Assembly (NCBI RefSeq): GCF_924101635.2
Contig: NZ_CAKMAA020000056.1
Span: forward strand, 1-64,000
DNA: 64,000 nucleotides
Source of the DNA: Candidatus Nitrotoga sp. HW29
GTDB taxonomy: Bacteria; Pseudomonadota; Gammaproteobacteria; Burkholderiales; Gallionellaceae
Reading direction: 5' to 3'
Positions 26,691 through 34,719 of this stretch are shown here, piece by piece. Position 1 is the stretch's first letter, and every line of letters starts with the position of its first letter. A model generated the notes under the pieces. That model was not told where the DNA came from. It saw only the letters and a list, made by a program, of their open reading frames with translations, and searched no databases. The position numbers and the translations under genes are program-made.

Positions 26691-27162
26691 TTTATATGCG
26701 AATGAAGCACCCCGCAACAATCAAGAGCCCACAAAGATATCCATTAATGGCTCCCGCTGGAATTTGAAACACGCTCCATTGGTACTCAATGCGATAGTTT
26801 TTACGACCTCCGGTTTGATACGAAAAGTCACTTTGCTATGTTTCGGATGTGGATAAATACGGCCCCATTTCCTATGTGGGCTACCGCACAGAGTTTGCGA
26901 TGAGGCGGGTTTAAATTCACACGTAATTGACGTTGAATGTGGAGAGAATGACGAACTATTTATCTATATAGACACGCTTCAAAATAAAGCGCATCACCTT
27001 GAAGAGATTAAGAGGCTTGGCTAAAATAAACAAAGAAGTTTTATCAGCAGTTGAGTGCTGAAGAATGAGTAACGATTTTGTATTGGTTAAGTGGAAGCTG
27101 ATCCGCCGCAGACCAGAAGTTAGCCAATTTATGAGCAACTCCAAACCCTCAGGGAGGTTCAC
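26691..27162. other. Gap before the eCIS cluster, with a possible ORF relic
   Basis: No intact gene is supported in these 472 bp. From 26857 to 27024 one plus-strand frame is open and protein-like (HRVCDEAGLNSHVIDVECG, then ENDELFIYIDTLQNKAHHLE) before a TAA, and is cut by a TAA on its left. It may be the tail of a decayed gene. The promoter of the 27-kb eCIS cluster is expected here; TCAGGGAGGTTCAC directly precedes the first start. I see no convincing promoter box. Confidence 0.4.
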
Positions 27163-27528
27163 ATGGCAGAAAAAATTGATTGGAACTTTGTCGTTCAGGC
27201 ACTCAATGGCCCGTCCGTCTCGGGGGCAGGCACGCTGGAGATCGAAGCTTACGATAAGATCGCAGTGACGATTGCTGCTGGTGCGACCCAGCAGGTTAAT
27301 CTGGCGCCCAGTGGGATTGTCTCACTCCTCATCATTAATCCAGCCGTACCCGACGTTGACCTCAGCTATGAGGTCGGTGGTAATGCGGTCGCACTGGATG
27401 GCCCGCACGTGTTGATCGGCACAGGCGCTGTCAGTTTGCTTGGCGGCGCGGCGAGTCTTTCTTTCACTAACGACACTGCCGTTGACGCGATTGTCGACAT
27501 ACTGTTGGGACGTGACGCTACGCCATAG
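27163..27528 (+). CDS. First gene of eCIS cluster, beta-rich small protein
   Basis: A 121-residue protein, low in charged residues, rich in Val, Ala, Gly and Thr, with predicted beta strands throughout (KIAVTIAAGATQQVNLAP, SLLIINPAVPDVDLSY). It has no signal peptide. AGGGAGG gives a strong ribosome site. It stands 43 bp before the sheath gene and is likely a structural or particle-associated protein of the injection system. I do not recognise the family, and this role is inferred from position only. Confidence 0.6.
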   Translation: MAEKIDWNFVVQALNGPSVSGAGTLEIEAYDKIAVTIAAGATQQVNLAPSGIVSLLIINPAVPDVDLSYEVGGNAVALDGPHVLIGTGAVSLLGGAASLSFTNDTAVDAIVDILLGRDATP

Positions 27529-27571
27529 ATTCGTACCATAACCATCATCATTCATTTAAAGGAGGAGCAAC

Positions 27572-29155
27572 ATGCCGGTTACCTTATCCTACCCTGGTGT
27601 TTATATTGAAGAAGTGTCCAGTGGCGTGCGAACTATTACCGGTGTGGCGACCTCTATCACCGCTTTCATCGGGCGTACTTTGCGCGGCCCGGTAAATGAT
27701 CCGGTGCGCGTGCAAAGCTTCGGTGAGTTTGAGCGCCGCTTCGGCGGGCTGTGGCGTGATAGCACCCTGAGCTACGCGCTACAGCAGTTTTTTCAGAATG
27801 GCGGCACTGATGCTCTTATCGTGCGCGTTCACAATGGCGCCGCCGCCGCTACGCTCACCTTGGCGGTAGGTTTCAATCTGGTTGCCGCCAATCCTGGCAA
27901 ATGGGGCGAGAAGTTGCGGGTGCGAGTCGATTACAACACTCGTCCGCATCTCCCCACCGATCCCGCCAACAGCCTGTTCAATCTTTCGGTGCGCGACACC
28001 GCCACCGGTACGACCGAACGCTTCCTTAACCTTTCCACCGACCCCAATAACGCGCGCTTTGTTACGCAGGTACTCGAACAGGAGTCTAACTTGGTGCGGA
28101 TTGTCACACCGCCCGGCACGGTGCCTGCGCTGCGCCCCACCGCTCATGGCAATCCGCCTGCCGGTGCTGATCCGCTGCTGGACAATGCTTCTTCCACTGT
28201 GTTTACGGCGACGGGCAATGAAGGCGCAGCCATCACCGATAACCAGATATCACTGGCCTCGTTGGAAGCTTCCAAACAGGGGATATGGGCGCTGCAGAAG
28301 GCAGATCTGTTCAATTTGCTGTGCGTTCCACCGCTGACGCGTGAACCTGGTGGCGACGTGAATTCTCAAACCCGCAGCGCTGCCGCCGCCTATTGTCTTG
28401 CGCGGCGTGCCATGTATATCGTTGACCCGCTTATGGCCTGGGACGAGCCTTCCGATCTTACCGGCGCCAGCGGTTTGGACAGTGCCAGTTGGGGCTTGGC
28501 CCGCAGCGCAAATGCCGCACTGTATTTCCCCTATCTTCGCCAGCCCGATCCTTTACAGGAAAATCGTTTGGCCGATTTTGCGCCTTGTGGTGCGGTGGCT
28601 GGAATCATGGCGCGCACCGACGGTCAGCGCGGCGTGTGGAAAGCCCCCGCCGGGAACGATGCCACCCTTAATGGCGTGGTTGAACTGACAGTAAAACTTA
28701 CCGATGGTGAAAATGGCCAGCTCAATCCACTGGCAGTCAATTGCCTGCGTTCCTTCCCGGTCACTGGCCGGCTTGTATGGGGTGCCCGCACCCTGCGCGG
28801 GGCGGATCAACTCGCCTCGGAATGGAAATACCTTCCAGTGCGCCGCACGGCACTGTTCCTGGAAGAAAGTCTGTTTCGAGGCTCGCAATGGGTGGTATTT
28901 GAGCCGAATGATGAACCGCTGTGGGCACAGATACGTCTTAATCTCGGCGCCTTCATGCAGAACCTGTTTCGTCAAGGCGCCTTTCAGGGCCGCAGCCCAC
29001 GCGAGGCGTATTTCGTCAAATGCGACAAGGAAACCACCACCCAGAATGACATTGATCTGGGCATCGTTAATATCGTAGTAGGCTTCGCGCCACTCAAGCC
29101 CGCCGAATTCGTGGTGATCAAGCTGCAGCAGATCGCTGGCCAAGTTCAAGTTTGA
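27572..29155 (+). CDS. eCIS contractile sheath protein
   Basis: A 527-residue phage-tail sheath protein (Afp2-4/Pvc2-4 type) that surrounds the inner tube and contracts to drive it into a target. The N-terminus YPGVYIEEVSSGVRTITGV with ITAFIGRTLRGP is the classical sheath start. The C-terminal domain (VRRTALFLEESLFRG, WVVFEPNDEPLWAQIR, FQGRSPREAYFVKCD) is the conserved sheath core that forms the inter-subunit mesh. AAAGGAGGAGCAAC is an excellent ribosome site, fitting high expression. Only one sheath gene is present, unlike the three of Afp. Confidence 0.95.
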   Translation: MPVTLSYPGVYIEEVSSGVRTITGVATSITAFIGRTLRGPVNDPVRVQSFGEFERRFGGLWRDSTLSYALQQFFQNGGTDALIVRVHNGAAAATLTLAVGFNLVAANPGKWGEKLRVRVDYNTRPHLPTDPANSLFNLSVRDTATGTTERFLNLSTDPNNARFVTQVLEQESNLVRIVTPPGTVPALRPTAHGNPPAGADPLLDNASSTVFTATGNEGAAITDNQISLASLEASKQGIWALQKADLFNLLCVPPLTREPGGDVNSQTRSAAAAYCLARRAMYIVDPLMAWDEPSDLTGASGLDSASWGLARSANAALYFPYLRQPDPLQENRLADFAPCGAVAGIMARTDGQRGVWKAPAGNDATLNGVVELTVKLTDGENGQLNPLAVNCLRSFPVTGRLVWGARTLRGADQLASEWKYLPVRRTALFLEESLFRGSQWVVFEPNDEPLWAQIRLNLGAFMQNLFRQGAFQGRSPREAYFVKCDKETTTQNDIDLGIVNIVVGFAPLKPAEFVVIKLQQIAGQVQV

Positions 29156-29180
29156 CCCTGATAATTTAGGAGGCATATCC

Positions 29181-29705
29181 ATGGCAACATTCACTGTTAA
29201 CGCACAGCGCTTTGATCCTTACAAAAATTTTAAATTCCGCGTCAAATGGGACGGCCGGTATGTCGCGGGCATTTCCAAGGTGGGCGCAATCAAGCGCAGT
29301 ACTGAACTGGTTGAACACCGGGAGGGAGGCGATCCATCAACGTCGCGTAAGTCACCCGGCCGCACCAAATTTGAGGCCATTACGCTGGATCGTGGTGTCA
29401 CCCATGACACCGAGTTCGAAAAGTGGGCCAACAAGGTTTGGAACTATGGCTCCGGTTTGGGCGCCGAGGTCTCGCTGAAGGACTTTCGCAAGGATCTCAT
29501 CATCGAGGTCTATAACGAGGCAGGCCAGCTTGCGCTCGCCTACAAGGTGTATCGTTGCTGGGTGTCAGAATACCAGGCCTTGCCTGATCTCGACGCCAAT
29601 GCCAATGCGGTGGCCATCCAGCATATCAAGCTGGAAAACGAGGGCTGGGAACGTGACTACGATGTAACCGAACCCAGCGAACCCAGCTTCACGGAACCAG
29701 CCTGA
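29181..29705 (+). CDS. eCIS inner tube protein (gp19 family)
   Basis: A 174-residue T4-gp19-like tube protein (Afp1/5 type). Its hexamers stack into the hollow needle within the sheath. The core DPYKNFKFRVKWDGRYVAGI, RSTELVEHREGGDPSTSRKS and FEAITLDRGVTHD is diagnostic. It lies 25 bp after the sheath gene with AGGAGGCATATCC upstream. Its stop overlaps the next start (TGATG). Confidence 0.95.
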   Translation: MATFTVNAQRFDPYKNFKFRVKWDGRYVAGISKVGAIKRSTELVEHREGGDPSTSRKSPGRTKFEAITLDRGVTHDTEFEKWANKVWNYGSGLGAEVSLKDFRKDLIIEVYNEAGQLALAYKVYRCWVSEYQALPDLDANANAVAIQHIKLENEGWERDYDVTEPSEPSFTEPA

Positions 29706-30442
29706 TGCACATACCAGTGCCTGGTGAAGCGGAGATACTCTCGTTGTGGGAGCGCGGCCTTGCGCGGCATCCGATTGACCGGGCACTGTTGCTTTATGCC
29801 TGGACACAGCCGGATTTACCGTCTTCCAATTTTCCGGATCTGCCGTTGGGCACAATCAACAAGGCGTTATTACGCCTGCGCGAAATTTGCTTCGGGCCGC
29901 GCATCATTGCCGGCATTGATTGCGAGCATTGTGATACCCGTATGGAAATTGCGCTGGATACCGGACAGCTACTTGCTGGTATCAACGAGGATGATACGTC
30001 CAGCAAATTCGACAATACTCCGGCTGAGTTCGAAGTTTCCAATTTTCGTTTCCGCGTACCATGCAGTCGTGATCTCGCGGTGGTCAGCGGGGAGCGGGAT
30101 TTCAAGGCGGCGGCAGTGAAGTTGCTGGAACAGTGTTGCGTTGAACATCCAGAAAATAGTGGCACAACTTTTGCCAACTTGCTGGTCGAGGCCGAAGCAG
30201 CCATGGAAAAGCTCGATCCTGCCGCTGATATTAACCTGTCTCTTAGCTGCGAGGAGTGTGGTCATAGCTGGTTGGTTGATTTTAATATTGGCACGTTGTT
30301 GTGGGATGAAATTGATGCGCGTGCCCGAGCCGTGCTCGCCGAAGTGCATAGCCTTGCCCAGGCATATGGTTGGACTGAGCCGGAAATACTTGCGCTCTCA
30401 TCGCAACGGCGTGCAGCGTATCTTGATATGGTGGACGTATGA
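29705..30442 (+). CDS. gp26-like baseplate protein with Cys pairs
   Basis: A 245-residue protein that resembles the T4 gp26/gp51-like baseplate proteins of eCIS clusters. Two CxxC pairs, CEHC near residue 75 and CEEC near 183, look like a split zinc ribbon. The C-terminus LAQAYGWTEPEILALSSQRR is the conserved helix. It overlaps both neighbours by 1-4 bases, so it is translationally coupled between the tube and the next gene. It probably assists hub or baseplate assembly. Confidence 0.7.
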   Translation: MHIPVPGEAEILSLWERGLARHPIDRALLLYAWTQPDLPSSNFPDLPLGTINKALLRLREICFGPRIIAGIDCEHCDTRMEIALDTGQLLAGINEDDTSSKFDNTPAEFEVSNFRFRVPCSRDLAVVSGERDFKAAAVKLLEQCCVEHPENSGTTFANLLVEAEAAMEKLDPAADINLSLSCEECGHSWLVDFNIGTLLWDEIDARARAVLAEVHSLAQAYGWTEPEILALSSQRRAAYLDMVDV

Positions 30443-31206
30443 GCGGATTTCTGCATCGCCTCGCCGCACAGGCCATGGGCAGGACAAATACCCTGCGTTC
30501 CGCAGTACGCACACCTTATGCAGCCCCATTTTCGTCTATAAATAGGGTAGAGCCGGACAGACAAGACACTACCTTGGATATTACCGGTAATGAGCGCCAA
30601 CATATGGGCAATAGTGATGGCGTGGAATATGTGGGCGACAGGAGCGCGGAACGGAATGCTATGCCTGTTCCGGAACAGCATCATGTGAATACTGTTAAGG
30701 AGATAGGCACACAATCTGACGACAATGAAGCGATAGCGTCGGTACCTGAAGTATTAGTTGTGCAATCGGACATTGTTTATACAAAGCCGGATCGTCCCGA
30801 TGCTCTATATTCACCGCCTTCATCGCCGAAAGCGATGTTGCGGCAATCAGGTAAAGAAAAAACGGTTGCAAGCGAACCTCCAGTTTTGGCTGATGGAATT
30901 GAAACGCGTTTGCCGGAGAGTCATTCCACCGCTTTCACAGACAACAATTATCCTTCGCCACTTTTGCCGTTGAAGAATGCTACACGCCCTTCGGCTTTGA
31001 ACACGAATGTGGCAGCGCAACGTGGCGAACACAGCAGTGCCAGTCGGCAGAGTCAGGTCGATGAAATCACCGAAGTGCATGTGAGCATAGGCCGCATCGA
31101 AGTCACTGCCGTGCATGAAGCGCCACCACCAAAACGCCAAGCCCCGACGTCAGCCAAGCCGTTATCGCTCGATGAATATCTGGCTCGTCGAGGTAAAAAA
31201 ATATGA
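30439..31206 (+). CDS. Disordered eCIS protein of unknown role
   Basis: A 255-residue, hydrophilic protein rich in Ser, Pro, Thr, Asn and Glu, largely without predicted fold (residues 20-200). A short N-terminal helix (FLHRLAAQAMG) and two C-terminal blocks stand out: EVHVSIGRIEVTAVHEAPPP, and SLDEYLARRGKKI at the very end. Similar blocks accompany the gp26-like and DUF4255 genes in other clusters as far as I recall. It could be a linker, a length-control protein or a chaperone; none is shown. Both ends overlap adjacent genes (ATGA). Confidence 0.65.
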   Translation: MSGFLHRLAAQAMGRTNTLRSAVRTPYAAPFSSINRVEPDRQDTTLDITGNERQHMGNSDGVEYVGDRSAERNAMPVPEQHHVNTVKEIGTQSDDNEAIASVPEVLVVQSDIVYTKPDRPDALYSPPSSPKAMLRQSGKEKTVASEPPVLADGIETRLPESHSTAFTDNNYPSPLLPLKNATRPSALNTNVAAQRGEHSSASRQSQVDEITEVHVSIGRIEVTAVHEAPPPKRQAPTSAKPLSLDEYLARRGKKI

Positions 31207-32543
31207 GCAGCGCGCTCGCCATTGCCGGGGTGACCGCCGTGTTACGCGACCTGCTCAATGACGGGTTGATTAACAATGACGCAACAGGTACTCTCGGCGC
31301 TACGGTCTCGGTAACCGCTGGCCCGCCGGATCGTGTAATACCGGCAAACGGTGGTACTGAATCTTCCCAGCTTAATTTGTTCATGTACCACGTTACGCCC
31401 AATAGTGGTTGGCGCAACGAAAGGTTTCCTTCGCTCGATGCCTCCGGTAACCAGCGATTATCCAACGCACCGCTCGCCCTCAACCTGCACTACCTGCTTT
31501 CAGCCCACGGCAGCGTAGACCTGCACGGGGAAATTCTGCTCGGTTACGCCATGCAACTCTTGCACGAAACACCGATACTCAGCCGTAAAGCTATTCGAAA
31601 GGCGCTCGATCCTTCGCCTCCGGTAGGCGGTACAGCACTTCCGCCCGCGCTGAAAGCATTGGCGGATTCCGGACTTGAGAATCAGATCGAGCTGATCAAA
31701 ATCACGCCGGAATATCTCAATACCGAAGAAATGTCCAAGCTCTGGACCGCCACGCAAAGTCATTTACGTCCCACCGCGGCCTACATGGCCAGCGTAGTAT
31801 TAATAGAATCGAGCAAACCAGTCCGTTCATCCTTGCCCGTGTTATCGCGTGGGCCTGTGATAAAGCCCGATCCGCTGAATGTGGATACGTGGTACGAAAG
31901 TGGCATCACTGCTGTAGCGGGGCTTGTCTCTTCTTATCCGATACTTGCTGGCATAGAGCTGCCACAGAAGCAGATAGCCGCGCGCCTCGGCGAGGCCATT
32001 AGGCTGAAAGGCTACAATCTCAGCGGAACAAATCTTGTCGTGCGTTTTGCACATCCTAGCCTGACGGCACCGATTGATATCGCTTTTGGTACTAATGCAA
32101 ACGAAGAAAATTTTTCAGTAATCTTGCCTAATACCGCTCAGGCCAATATCGACTGGCCTGCGGGTATATGGGAAGTGACCGCACTTTTACAACGTCCCGG
32201 TGAGACTGAAACCCGCAGTACCAATTCGCTAGCATTATTTTTGGCACCGCGTATCGAGGTAGCGAGTTCCACTGCCACACGCGATGCTACCGGTGTGACC
32301 ATCAACCTTGTCTTTGCTCCGCAAGCCCGGCCCGACCAACGGATAAGTCTCAATGCAGGCGGATATGAGGCATCGCCGGAGAAATTTACCGTCTCGACAG
32401 CCAGCCTTCAATTCAAGTATGCGCAATTGCCCGCGGGGAATCACCTATTACGCTTACGCGTCGATGGCGCTGATAGTTTATTGGTGATTCGACTTACTGC
32501 GCCGCCGCAATTCGACAACACACAGGTGTTAACCGTGCTATGA
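31203..32543 (+). CDS. DUF4255/Pvc16-like tail terminator
   Basis: A 446-residue protein. Residues 1-190 are the DUF4255/Pvc16_N domain (AVLRDLLNDGLIN, NLFMYHVTPNSGWRNERFP, LNLHYLLSAHG). Residues about 230-446 look like tandem Ig-like beta domains (LSGTNLVVRFAHP, APRIEVASSTATRD). Pvc16/Afp16 caps and terminates the tube and sheath at the distal end, which fits the gene's position beside the ATPase. The extra Ig-like part is a common extension in this class. Confidence 0.87.
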   Translation: MSSALAIAGVTAVLRDLLNDGLINNDATGTLGATVSVTAGPPDRVIPANGGTESSQLNLFMYHVTPNSGWRNERFPSLDASGNQRLSNAPLALNLHYLLSAHGSVDLHGEILLGYAMQLLHETPILSRKAIRKALDPSPPVGGTALPPALKALADSGLENQIELIKITPEYLNTEEMSKLWTATQSHLRPTAAYMASVVLIESSKPVRSSLPVLSRGPVIKPDPLNVDTWYESGITAVAGLVSSYPILAGIELPQKQIAARLGEAIRLKGYNLSGTNLVVRFAHPSLTAPIDIAFGTNANEENFSVILPNTAQANIDWPAGIWEVTALLQRPGETETRSTNSLALFLAPRIEVASSTATRDATGVTINLVFAPQARPDQRISLNAGGYEASPEKFTVSTASLQFKYAQLPAGNHLLRLRVDGADSLLVIRLTAPPQFDNTQVLTVL

Positions 32544-34468
32544 GCACCGCTGACCCACGCCACGAATGGACCGATGCAAATCAACGCCTGATGGTGGCTG
32601 AACTCGCTCGTATCAAGACGCGTTTAGTGGGTGAAGAGCAGGAATCGGCAATGGTTACAGCAGCCGAAATTCGCGCGGCATTATCGGCACCGTCAGCCAT
32701 AGACCGTATAGTGGAATGCTTTGGTTTGAGCGCTTTCGAACGGGACATTCTCCTGCTTTGTGCGGGCGTGGAAATGGATTCAAATTTTTCCTCGTTGTGC
32801 GCCACTGCGCAAAATAATCCCCAGCGATCCTATGCAACATTCAGCCTGGCGCTGGCAACGCTGGAAGAGCCGCATTGGAGTGCGCTCAGTGCGATACGTC
32901 CCCTGCGTCGATGGCGCCTGGTTGAGGTTACGGAAGAAACCAGCCTGACGAATGCACGCCTGCGCATAGATGAACGGGTATTGCACTTTCTGGCGGGCAT
33001 AAATTACCTCGACACTCGCTTGGAACCTTTGCTGCAAAACAGCGGCGTAGCAGCAACGATGGCGGATGTCCAAAGCGAAATTGCACAAGCTATACTGAAG
33101 GCATTGCAAGAGCGCAATGCACCTGTTCCGGTCATCCAACTGCTGGGGGATGACCGCGACGGCCAGGCGGATATTACCGCCAGTGTCGCGGCCGAACTCG
33201 GGATGCAACTTCATATCCTGCATGCGGAAGACATACCAGCGGGTGTCCATGAACGTAACGCCTTTACCGTGCTGTGGCAGCGGGAATCCGCGCTACTTTC
33301 CAGCGCCTTGCTGATCGAATGTCGGGATCAGGTAAATGCAGCTGTAGTCACCCGGCTCGCTGAAAATTTAAATGGATTGCTGTTTATCTCCAGCCATAAT
33401 CCGCTCGAACTGCAACGCAACACCTTACGCTTCACCGTTAATAAACCGGACGCCACGGATCAGAAGCGCTTGTGGCAACAGGCATTGGGTTCGGCGGCAC
33501 AAAAGCTGAATGGTTCGCTGGACGGGGTCGCGTCGCAATACAGATTAAGCGCACAAACGATCCTGAGTACCGGTGCCGAGATCAGTAGCGCTATCAGCGC
33601 AAGTGATAAACCGGACGAATTGCTATGGCGAGCCTGCCGCACTTTGGGGCGACGGCAGCTGGATGACTTGGCGCAGCGTGTTGAGCCAATTTCCCGCTGG
33701 GAGGATTTGATCCTGCCTGAACATCAGAAAGCGATCCTGAGCCAAATCGTTAGCCACGTGCGTAACCGGCTCAAGGTCTGCGACGAATGGGGCTTTGCCC
33801 GCAAGAGTGCTCGCGGCATGGGCCTCAGCACCCTATTCGCTGGTGAAAGCGGAACCGGCAAAACCATGGCCGCCGAAGTGCTGGCTAACGAACTACACCT
33901 CGATCTTTATCGCATAGATCTATCCTCAGTGGTCAGCAAATACATCGGCGAGACGGAAAAGAACCTACGAAAGGTTTTCGACGCCGCCGAGGACAGCGGC
34001 GCAATCCTGCTATTCGACGAGGCCGATGCCTTGTTTGGCAAGCGCAGCGAAGTGAAAGATAGCCATGACCGCCATGCCAACATCGAGGTGAGTTATTTAT
34101 TGCAACGCATGGAGGCTTACACCGGCCTTGCCATCTTGACCACCAACCTAAAGACATCGCTGGATACAGCGTTTCAGCGGCGTTTGCGTTTTGTTGTGCA
34201 ATTCACTTTCCCCGATATCGAACAGCGCGAGGCCATCTGGCGCAGTGTATTCCCCGGTGCCACGCCGATCCAAAGATTGGACTACCGCAAGCTGGCGCAG
34301 CTCCAGGTGGCAGGCGGGAACATCCGAAATATTGCTCTTAACGCCGCATTTTTGGCCGCCGACGCAGGCGAGGCTATCGGCATGGTGCATCTGTTACATG
34401 CCGCCCACGGCGAGGGTTCAAAGCGCGAGCGCCCTTTAACTGACGCAGAAACGCGTGGGTGGGTATGA
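32540..34468 (+). CDS. eCIS AAA+ ATPase (Afp15-like)
   Basis: A 642-residue ATPase. The C-terminal AAA module has Walker A FAGESGTGKT (433-442), Walker B AILLFDEADALFG (488-500), sensor TTN in LAILTTNLKTSLD and an arginine-finger FQRRLRF. An earlier segment (about 195-310) looks like a second AAA-type fold that has lost its P-loop (LLGDDRDGQAD). Afp15/Pvc15 ATPases are needed for particle assembly or cargo loading. It overlaps both neighbours by four bases. Confidence 0.93.
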   Translation: MSTADPRHEWTDANQRLMVAELARIKTRLVGEEQESAMVTAAEIRAALSAPSAIDRIVECFGLSAFERDILLLCAGVEMDSNFSSLCATAQNNPQRSYATFSLALATLEEPHWSALSAIRPLRRWRLVEVTEETSLTNARLRIDERVLHFLAGINYLDTRLEPLLQNSGVAATMADVQSEIAQAILKALQERNAPVPVIQLLGDDRDGQADITASVAAELGMQLHILHAEDIPAGVHERNAFTVLWQRESALLSSALLIECRDQVNAAVVTRLAENLNGLLFISSHNPLELQRNTLRFTVNKPDATDQKRLWQQALGSAAQKLNGSLDGVASQYRLSAQTILSTGAEISSAISASDKPDELLWRACRTLGRRQLDDLAQRVEPISRWEDLILPEHQKAILSQIVSHVRNRLKVCDEWGFARKSARGMGLSTLFAGESGTGKTMAAEVLANELHLDLYRIDLSSVVSKYIGETEKNLRKVFDAAEDSGAILLFDEADALFGKRSEVKDSHDRHANIEVSYLLQRMEAYTGLAILTTNLKTSLDTAFQRRLRFVVQFTFPDIEQREAIWRSVFPGATPIQRLDYRKLAQLQVAGGNIRNIALNAAFLAADAGEAIGMVHLLHAAHGEGSKRERPLTDAETRGWV

Positions 34469-34719
34469 AACGCGTCGTCTTGCACATTGACAGCTTGGTA
34501 TTAAAAGGTTTCCGGTACGAAGACCGGCATGGCATCGCCGAGGGCTTGCAGCAAGAATTAAGCCGGATGTTAGCCGATCCACAAGCTGCTCAACAATTAA
34601 CCGCTAGTGGCGATATGCCGCGGTTGCGGATCGGCAATATATCCATCGGTCAGAATTCAAAACCGCAGCGCGTCGGTTCGCAAGTGGCGCAGGGAATCGG
34701 CAAGGGGATGAAGATATGA
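34465..34719 (+). CDS. Small conserved eCIS protein
   Basis: An 84-residue protein starting MKRVVLHIDSLVLKGFRYED. The first half predicts a beta hairpin and helix (GIAEGLQQELSRMLADPQAA), and the end is glycine-rich and basic (QVAQGIGKGMKI). ATGA overlaps on each side tie it to the ATPase and to the first DUF4157 gene. Genes of this size sit at this spot in many clusters. A chaperone or adaptor for the cargo is a reasonable guess, not shown. Confidence 0.65.
   Translation: MKRVVLHIDSLVLKGFRYEDRHGIAEGLQQELSRMLADPQAAQQLTASGDMPRLRIGNISIGQNSKPQRVGSQVAQGIGKGMKI

Noticed and set aside
27065-27268. 67-codon ORF overlapping the first eCIS gene
   Set aside because: It runs through the ribosome site and into the start of the better supported gene at 27163; its residues (RRRPEVSQF...) look like out-of-frame sequence.
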